Positions 22,395 through 29,051 of a stretch of DNA of 29,051 bases are shown here, piece by piece. Position 1 is the stretch's first letter. The number at the start of each line of letters is the position of its first letter. The DNA lies in the NCBI GenBank assembly GCA_900155495.1, contig FTLJ01000733.1:1-29051 (forward strand), written 5' to 3'. A program made the position numbers and the translations under genes. The DNA is from Porogramme epimiltina. Its lineage: Eukaryota > Basidiomycota > Agaricomycetes > Polyporales > Polyporaceae. The notes under the pieces are model-generated. The model searched no databases. It saw only the letters and a list, made by a program, of their open reading frames with translations, and was not told the origin of the DNA.

Positions 22395-23346
22395 TCATAC
22401 CGTACCGCGACAGATGCGACAGCGGCCCGGAGAGGCTGAGCCGCGATCCCGCCCCCGCCTCCGGCGCGCAGGCGACCGGCGCGGAGGAGGGACGCAGCCT
22501 CGGCGTTGGCGAGGCGGGCTGCAAGCTGAACTCGGCGAGTGTGTCGCGGCCGCCGAACGGGATCGTATTCTCTGGGGGGGGGGGTCGAACGCGGCGCCGC
22601 GCTTGGCGGCGAAGCTATTGGTGGAGGAGGCAGGGGAGGTGACGACCAGGAATGAAGCGGCCATGGGCGGTGACGTGTGCGGCTCTTCGCAGAGCCACGA
22701 CGCGCCCCAGGGCGAGTGGGCGAGGTCGAACTCTGGGTCCGAGTCGAGGTCCATGTCTTCTTCTCCCTCCCCCAACGTGAGCTCGAGGGTGTGCTGCTGG
22801 AGACAGAGATCAGGGGCAAGCTAGCGCTTTCCTGGGAGTTCGAGGAGCAGCTAGAGAGAGGACTACTGAGTGACGCCGAGGGGGAGAGGACCGAGTCCGA
22901 GTCGCTGCCGACGAGGTGGGCCGCCCGCCAGTCAGCACACAGTGACACCCCGATTTCCATTTCGGGCTGAGCGACATGGATGCGGGCGTGGACGGGCTGA
23001 CGTTCACCGAGAAGGAAGGAGGGGCCGGGGGCGGTGATGCCGCAGGGCCCAGGGGCGGCGGCTCGGAGGAGCGCCGGCATCAGAACGAGCTCCGTGGTTG
23101 GCGGCATCCACGCTCTCTCGGCCGGCCGTCGGCCTCAATCTTGAAGTATACGCCCTCCTCGGCGGCGACATCTTCCGCCTGGAGGGGTGGACTATGAGGG
23201 GCGGAGGAGCGGCGACCACGCCTGACGATGAAGAGCAAGCCGGCGCAGAGGACGAAGGCGAAGACGACAGACAGGACGAGGGTGAAGAGATGGGGAGGCA
23301 TGCTAGCGGTGCTTGTGGTAGAGACCGAAACGAGTGTTGAGGCCAT
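22395..23346 (-). pseudogene. Gene A3: 3'-truncated, frameshifted copy of A
   Basis: The 5' part is well kept: MASTLVSVSTTSTASMPP, a membrane helix (HLFTLVLSVVFAFVLCAGLL) and EEGVYFKIEADGR. The frame is then lost within GRPRERGCRQPRSSF followed by a stop. Later segments (KALACP-like Ser runs, DMDLDSDPEFDLAHSP, SWLCEEPHTSPPMAASF) appear in shifted frames. An 11-G run at about 22574-22584 is one frame-changing site. Similarity to A1 ends near 22395, in the region equivalent to RFSLPGLLPPRLSLHG, so roughly the last third of the gene is missing. Confidence 0.8.
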
Positions 23347-23535
23347 ATTGAATGGTGCGCCTGTTGAGAGTATGCCAGCTGCGGAGGAAGATGAAGGAGA
23401 GCGTGGAAGTTGTGAACACCTCCCCGATCGCGTCGAGGGGAGTTTATATGCCCCGTGTAGCCAGCCACTCGTCCACCCCCTATCAGCCTCCTCGCCCACC
23501 CGTGCTGGAGATGCCCCACCCTTCCGCCAGCCGCC

Positions 23536-25031
23536 CTACGCGATCCCCGCGACCTCCTCGACCCACCGCACGAGCTCCGCGACGTGCCGCACACCCGCGT
23601 CGCTCAGCCCAAGCCGCAGGTCAGGCCGCAGCCGCGCGTCCGCAGGCGCGGTAGGCATCGTCCGGTAGCAGATCAACAGCCGCGACTTGAGCTGCGGAGA
23701 TGCCGTGCAGCTCGCGATCCCCACGCTTGCGCCCGCCGTAGAGTCCTTGCCGGAGTCTTGCGCCTCGGGGCGGGAGGCGAGGACATCTGCTCGCGCGCGC
23801 GCGCGACGCCCGAACGAAGTCAGCTTCAGGCTCGCAGATAAGGGAAAACGAGGTACGCGTGGAACGACTGGACTCACTCTCGAGATGGACGACGTCCCCG
23901 CGGCGCACGCCCGCGTCCGCCCACGCGTCCGCGACCTCGCGCCACGCGGCCAGGCGCGCGAGCCCGCCCACCGCGTCGCCGAGCACAAGGCGCAGTACGG
24001 ACACCTCGCGCCCCGCGTCGGGCCCGCGGCGCACGCGTACGGTATGCGGACCGTCCGCCTCGAGCACTGCTGCGAGCACGTTCGCCTTGCGCTGCCCCCT
24101 TCCCTCACCATTGTCCCGCGCGGAGGAGGGGGGCAGGAGCGTGGCGAGCGGGAGCAGCGCGTGCGGGTTGAAGTGGAAGGCGGGGAAGCGCGCGATGGAT
24201 GACGCGTCCGAGTACGCGTACGAAGCTGTTTCCTGCGTGTATTGGGTGAACGCGGTGGAGTGACCGAGGAGGTGCGACTGGGAGGGGTGGAGGAAGGTGA
24301 GGCTCGCGCGGCGCACGATGCTGGGCCCGTCGTCGGCGCCGCCTTGGGTGGTCGGCGCCCAGGTGATCGCGGTCGTCTCGTCGCCTGAGGGGGGCGGGAG
24401 GAAGGGTGGGTGTTGGGTGTTGCAGGGAAGGTGAGTGGGGAGGCTGCTTACCATGGCCGCCTAGGTGAGCTCTGCTCTCCTCGACATCCGCGTCCGCGTC
24501 CATGTTGAGACCCCCTGCTTCATCTCCTTCACCCGCTTCTTGCTCTACTTCTCCATCCCCCGTTGACCCTTGGTCGCTCCCACTTTTTCCGTCGTCAAGG
24601 ATATCCTCCTCAAAGCCCTCCCCCTCCGCCAGCTCAGCGGCCGTCTCTTCTTCTTCCTCCCCCACCTCTCGCCCCACAAAACTCACCGTCTCACACATAC
24701 TCCCCAGCCGCCGCTCAGCCTCCTCCAGCACTTCGCTCGACAGCTCCACAACTAATCCACCCGCCGCCCCGCTTGCAGGTGTGGTAGCGACCTCCCAAGC
24801 GTACGAACTTGTTCCGACGCGGACCTCCTCCAACGCGCGCGAGGACGACGGCGCGCCGCAGAAGAGGATGTAACGTTTAGCGGGGGCTGGCTTGGGCTGA
24901 GGTGCGGGTGGGTGAGGCACGGCAGGGTTCCTTGAAGCTGTTGATGGGGTGGATGGAAGTAGCGGCGCAGGCGAATCCTGAACCTCCGGCGGCGACAGCT
25001 CGTTGCTCACACCCTGGACCGCCGGATGCAT
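23536..25031 (-). CDS. Gene B3: OB-fold-like protein, 3 exons, 445 aa (only intact B copy)
   Basis: Exons are 25031-24452, 24384-23878 and 23786-23536, totalling 1338 nt, exactly 446 codons. The ATG at 25031 is used because it is the one conserved in all four copies. An in-frame ATG at 25088 is unique to this copy. Exon 1 encodes a Pro/Ala-rich start, a motif KRYILFCGAP with TSSYAWEVATTPASGA and LSSEVLEEAERRLGSMCE, then a long acidic, Glu/Asp-rich tract. Exon 2 begins DETTAITWAPTTQGG and contains ANVLAAVLEADGPHTVRVR, EVSVLRLVLGD and ARLAAWREVADAW. Joined across intron 2, GDVVHLENVLASRP follows. This strand pattern resembles an OB fold of the RPA/shieldin-2 type that binds single-stranded DNA. 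Exon 3 ends VRHVAELVRWVEEVAGIA. The OB-fold reading is an inference from pattern and no search was done. A CG dinucleotide run lies just inside the intron 2 acceptor. Confidence 0.75.
23790..23808. repeat. CG dinucleotide microsatellite at B3 intron 2 acceptor
   Basis: A run of alternating C and G directly abuts the 3' splice site (GAGCAG on the minus strand) of intron 2 in B3. Its length is not preserved in B1 or B2. It replaces the usual pyrimidine tract next to the acceptor. Confidence 0.7.
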
Positions 25032-25438
25032 CTTGGAGCCTTGCTGGACCTGCAGAGCTGCACGCTCAAGGGTGCATATGTACCCCAATCGCGCATAAAT
25101 GCACCAGTACTTCCGCTCTATGTCTTCTAGGCAGCTGAATGGGTGAAGGATTCAGGAGAGGATGACGAAGGTTGGTGGTGGCGATATGAGGAGAGTTGCG
25201 CGGACGCATCCAAGAGACGAGCGGAAATGGGACTCAGATCTGAGATCGCAGTAGCAGGGTACATAGATAACACGGCTGACACGCGGGAAATGGACTTCCA
25301 TTGTTATAGATGTTACGGGCTCCACATACAAACATGTTCTACGCTGACAAGTTACAACAAATTACTGCAAGTAAGTAGTGTTTAAAGTTATGACGTGCAA
25401 GCGCTCAAAGATCTCAAAGGGCGGACAATTCATGATGG

Positions 25439-26471
25439 CTACAGTGATCCCCACGACGGACACGAGAACACCACATTCGCTTCAAGGCCAGTCTGGCGTG
25501 GGATGGGAGTGTCACTGTGGCACCCACCAGCCGAGGTGACCTTCATTTTGAATGTGAAGTGAGCGAACTGTGGGTCGCTGAGGCTGCTCTCTACGCGCTC
25601 ATCGTGTTAGCATGCGGAAAGTCCAAAGCTGACAAAGAATGCATACCATCTCCCATGGTAAAGTTCGCCACGCCGCGAGTCGCCGGGCGTGTCGGTATAT
25701 CGGGTAGCAAAGATGATTCCGAGGACGTAACAGCGGTGGAGGACTCGGAGGCCATGACAGGACTGGCTGTCGAGTCGTCGGAACCCGGGCCGATTGATTC
25801 GTCCCCGCATATACTTTGCACCTGCTGATCGCTGGTCGCTTCGACTGGCCACACGCCGGTGTTGAAAGCTGTCCACCACCCTCCGATGGTTCCAAGGATC
25901 GACTGGCGCCCCAAATAGGACAGGCCGCCTACGAGGAATGAGATAAAGGTCGCCACCCCTGCAATCAACGGTCGATTGTCGGCTCCGGCTTTGCACTTGA
26001 AAAGCGATGCGAGCTCCTTGTTCCTGGGTACCCTCTCGCAACATGGATTTGCCTGTGAGTTTACCTCAGAAAAATTGGCAGATCACTGGAGAAACAAGGG
26101 AGAAAGGAGCATACACTATCCCTTGGTCGCATTGCATAAATGTACGCAGATGTTCTCACGTCGACGTTGTCAAGAACACGTGAGAGATCGAACATCGCGT
26201 CTGCCGAGTCTTGCTGTTCGCACGCAGCGGCCCCGGGGAAGAGGGCCTTCACTGCAGCCGACGATACGAGGTCGCACGCTTCTGTGCCTCCCGCCGTGTG
26301 CTGCATAATCGACATCATCAACTCAGTGAAAAAGGTTCCAGGACAATCTCTACTCACGCAAACTACCTTGAATGAACTTGTCGGGTCGGCGGCAATTTGC
26401 GGGACGGCTGCGCTCCTCGCATAGGAAGACAAAACGAAGAAGACGAGGTGGAGAAGACGGATTTGACCCAT
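25439..26471 (-). CDS. Gene C3: paralogue of C2, 4 exons, 285 aa
   Basis: Exons are 26471-26358, 26300-26115, 26052-25647 and 25590-25439, totalling 858 nt, exactly 286 codons. Every splice site matches C2 in position and phase. The protein has a signal peptide (MGQIRLLHLVFFVLSSYARS), spaced cysteines (KVVC, EACDLVS, AACEQQDSADAMF, PCCERVPRN, SLFKC), a membrane helix (PLIAGVATFISFLVGGLSYL) and the QSILGTIGGWW block. The conserved last exon (PQFAHFTFKMKVTS to VVFSC) is extended by a few residues before a TAG at 25439. As in C2, keeping the last intron gives a stop whose TAG overlaps the acceptor (25591). Differences from C2 are mostly conservative substitutions, so both copies look functional. 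Function is unknown. Confidence 0.75.
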
Positions 26472-26842
26472 AGTGCACTCGACTGGGCCAAGAAGATGGC
26501 ATATAGAACGTCGTAGACCGGTTACGGTGCTCCTTGATAGATCAATATTATCACCGCGCGCGAGTCGGTGGCTGGGCTTTTTTTAGAGGGGCGCTACGAT
26601 ATATTAGTATGCTCGGCCTGTGGTTGGTCGTTATTCGTGAGCCTAACGTTCATAGTAATAGTGGGAAGACCCTCAGTATGGTTGCCTCGGGGATGGTACT
26701 CCGGCGCTGCGACGCCTACTAGCACCGGCACTACGATACCATGTCAACTCTGTGGCTGGCATTTGACAGCCATAAAGTCCATTCCAGGATGTAACCAATG
26801 CCTGGAAACATTGCGCTAAGATTTTTATACTCATCTTCTGCC
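26472..26842. other. Intergenic stretch between C3 and A4 fragment
   Basis: Upstream region of C3 on the minus strand and the left junction of unit 4. No coding frame is convincing and I see no clear TATA box at the C2-equivalent position. Similarity to A begins at about 26843. Confidence 0.45.
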
Positions 26843-27097
26843 CATGGTTGACGGAAGCCACGCTCTCTCGAACGTCGGCCTCCATCTTCGAGTATACATT
26901 CCTCAACGGCAACGTCCGCCGAGTGGAAGGGCAACTGTACGGGCGGAGGAGCGTCGGCCGCGGCACCAGACGATGGAAACAAAGCCGCCGCAGAGGGTGA
27001 AGATGCGGGAGGCGAAGATGTCAGACAGAACGAGGGAGAAGATATGAGGCATACCGGCGGCGCTTGCGGCGAAGGCAGTAGCGAGTATCCAGGCCAT
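26843..27097 (-). pseudogene. Gene A4: N-terminal fragment of A
   Basis: Only the first part remains. The ATG at 27097 gives MAWILATAFAASAAGMPHIF and a disrupted helix ending GGFVSIVWCRGRRSS, then ARTVALPLGGRCR and a stop. The next conserved piece (EECILEDGGRRSRERGFRQP, equivalent to A1's EEGVYFKIEADGRES) is in another frame. Similarity stops near 26843, in the region equivalent to A1's HRRKRSSFWCAADA. The conserved promoter block is still present at about 27175-27190. Confidence 0.75.
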
Positions 27098-28142
27098 ACT
27101 GGATGGAGTGCTTGAAGGCGTGGAAGAAGATGGGGGAGAGGGTGGAAGCTGTGAACACATCCCCGATCGCACCGGAGGAAGGTTATATGCCCCTGCGACC
27201 TCCACCCACCGCATGAGCTTCTTGACGCCGCGAATCAGCCCGAGCCTCAGGCTTCAGGTCCGGACGCAGCGGCAGGCGCGGCGGGCACCGTCCGGTAGCA
27301 GATGAACAGCCGCGACATGTGCTGCGGGGACGCCGAGCAGCTCGCGATCCCGATTCCCCACGCTCGCTGGGTCATGTTCCTCGGGGCGGGAGGCGAAGAT
27401 GTCTGCTCACCCGCCCTCTCGCGACGCCCAGACGAAGTCGGCTTCGGGCTGGCAGAAGAAGTGAGAAAGAGACACCTGTGAGACAGCCAGACTCGCGCTC
27501 GAAGAGGACGACGTCCGACCCAGGGTGCACGCCCACCCATCCGCCACGTCGTGTCATGTCGCGGGGACCCGGCGTCGCCGAGCACAAGCCGCAACACGGA
27601 CGCCTCGCGCCCCGCGACGAGCCCGCAGCGCACGCGCACCGTGTGCGGGCCGTCCGCCTCGAGCACCGCCGCGAGTACGTTCGCTTTCCGCTGCGCGCCG
27701 TCGTGCGGGAGGAGGGCGGCGAGGGAGGCAAACGTGTGCGGGTTGCAGTGGAAGGCGGGGAAGCGTGCGATGGAAGACGCGTCCGAGATACATACGAGGC
27801 GGTTCTCTGCGTATCTTGGGTGGTGGAGTGGCCGAGGAGGCGCGACTGGGAGGGGTGGAGGAAGGTGAGGCTCGCGCGGCGCGCGACGCTCGGCCCGTCA
27901 ACCTAGTCGCCTCGAGTCATCAACGCCTAGGTGATCGCGATTGTCTCGTCGCCTGAGGGGGGCGGGGGAGGGGGAACATCAGGTGTTTCGGGAGAGGTGG
28001 GGAGGCTAGTTACCGTGGGCGCGTAAGTGCGCTCTGCTCTCCTCGGCGTCTGCGTCTGCGTCCCCGTCCATGACGATCCCTCCTGCTTCATCTTGGCCTT
28101 CTTCATTCTCGACTCCTCCACCCCCCCCCCCTCACCCCTCCC

Positions 28143-28144
28143 NN
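28143..28144. other. Ambiguous bases (NN) in a C-rich tract
   Basis: Two unresolved bases sit inside a run of C residues (about 28124-28148) in the part of B4 that corresponds to the acidic tract or first intron of B3. Tract length here is uncertain, so frame statements across it should be treated with care. Confidence 0.95.
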
Positions 28145-28234
28145 CCCCTCAGCCCTCCCGCCACTCCCGGTCCCTGCACACTCTAGGATCTTCTTCTCAA
28201 AGTTCTGCCCCTTCGTCTGTTGAGCTTAATTCTC

Positions 28235-28310
28235 ATCCTCCTCGATCTCCTGCCATCTTCCTCGATCTCCTGCCATCTTCCTCGATCTCCTGTCATCCTC
28301 CTCGACCTCC
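28235..28310. repeat. 20-bp minisatellite inside B4 exon 1
   Basis: The unit CTCGATCTCCTGCCATCTTC occurs in tandem at 28241-28260, 28261-28280 and, with small changes, 28281-28300, with partial copies on both sides. On the coding strand it encodes a repetitive Glu/Asp/Arg/Met-containing stretch in B4 only. B3 has simple Glu-rich codons at this place. The unit length is not a multiple of three, so each gain or loss changes the frame. Confidence 0.85.
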
Positions 28311-28692
28311 TCTTCTTCTTGTTCTTCTGCCTCTATCTCTTGTCCCACAAAGCTTGCGCCCTCACACACCCTCTGCAGCCGCCGCTCCGCCTCCTCTAGC
28401 ACATCGCTCGACAGCTCGACAACCAATCCGTCCGTCGCCCGGCTCGCAGCCATAGTAGCGACCTCCCAGACATATGAACCAGTTCCACCGTGCACTTTCT
28501 CCAGCGCGCGAGACCGCGACGGCGCGCCGTGGCAAAAGAGGAAGTAACGTTTGGTGGGCATGGGCTTGGGTCGAGGTGCGGGCACCGCGTGGTTCCTTGA
28601 AGCTACTGATGGGGTGGGTAAAAGTGGTGGCATCCTGAACCTCCAGAGGGGGCAGCACGTCGATGACACCCTAAACCGTCTCCTGGTCGCAT

Positions 28693-29051
28693 CTAAGAGC
28701 ATCTCTAGACCTGTAGAGATGGGACGCGTGAAGGCACGTCTCCTCACGCAACGCTCGGGGGTCTTTCAAATACGCTTACATTGCTCGTCCCGCTACAGTT
28801 CTTCTAGGCACTTGATTCGGCAAAAGGTATAGTAGGAGGTTGGACAGAGGGGGTAAGTGGTGGCCGGTGGCCACGTTGACACATTACAATGGACAGTGGA
28901 AAATGAGAACCAGATCGTAAATGACAGTTGTAACAAGAGGGGGTATATAGGTATCACTACAGCTCAGGGGTATGTCAGAAACCGAAACACGTGTTCGTCA
29001 ACACGTAATAACTTGGTTCCTTGAGCGGCGATGCGGGTCCGCACGCCAATC
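28693..29051. other. Right flank of array unit 4
   Basis: The first about 120 bases resemble the 5' flank of B1-B3 (minus strand TAGAAGAACTGTAGCGGG against TAGAAGACATAGAGCGG in B3). Beyond about 28830 no similarity to the other units and no gene is evident. A C4 copy, if present, would lie outside the window, and no C sequence is visible by 29051. Confidence 0.45.

Larger units (their letters stand above)
27199..28692 (-). pseudogene. Gene B4: decayed copy of the OB-fold-like gene
   Basis: The conserved ATG (28692) opens a frame that soon stops, while the recognisable exon 1 protein (KRYFLFCHGAPSRSRALEKV, GGTGSYVWEVATMAASRA, LVVELSSDVLEEAERRL) is in another frame. A 20-bp tandem repeat then shifts the frame again. 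Exon 2 keeps LEADGPHTVRVRCGLVAGRE and SVLRLVLGDA. Some bases are missing in the region equivalent to ARLAAWREVADAWADAG. The 3' exon shows MSRLFICYRTVPAAPAA, but the end corresponding to the B3 stop is deleted, so B4 runs almost directly into the A4 promoter block. Two unresolved bases lie at 28143-28144. Confidence 0.75.

Noticed and set aside
1..29051. tRNA genes, CRISPR arrays, transposases or retroelement proteins
   Set aside because: Looked for cloverleaf-like and B-box-like sequence, regular spaced repeats, and reverse transcriptase, integrase or DDE-type motifs in the translations; none was convincing.

Overview
The window looks like nuclear DNA from a filamentous basidiomycete, probably an agaricomycete. 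Genes are interrupted by many short GT-AG introns (about 49-90 nt), coding GC is high, start regions are CT-rich, and two genes match fungal families closely. No bacterial, viral, tRNA, rRNA or CRISPR feature was seen.

Region by region: 1-1329 holds no supportable gene. A 10-exon secreted GH31 alpha-glucosidase lies on the minus strand (1330-4512). It is divergently arranged, across an 859-bp gap, with a 34-exon full-length ABCC-type ABC transporter on the plus strand (5372-12306). I rebuilt both exon by exon. Each splices into one open frame (894 and 1593 codons plus stop) with all expected catalytic motifs.

From about 12.35 kb to the end the window is a decayed tandem array on the minus strand. 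Its unit contains up to three genes, named here A, B and C. A is a single-pass membrane protein with a long Ser/Pro/acidic tail. B is a two-intron protein with an OB-fold-like segment. C is a four-exon secreted or membrane-anchored Cys-containing protein. Along the plus coordinates the order is A1 B1 | D | A2 B2 C2 | A3 B3 C3 | A4 B4. D is an unrelated 189-aa gene with a predicted 7-nt microexon, sitting between units 1 and 2.

The array shows complementary decay. A is intact only in unit 1, B only in unit 3, and C in units 2 and 3. Every other copy carries frameshifts, stops, deletions or truncation. B1 and B2 share the same two internal deletions, so they are sister copies. Functions of A, C and D are not recognised. 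The OB-fold assignment for B comes from sequence impression and has not been searched. The window contains two ambiguous bases at 28143-28144.
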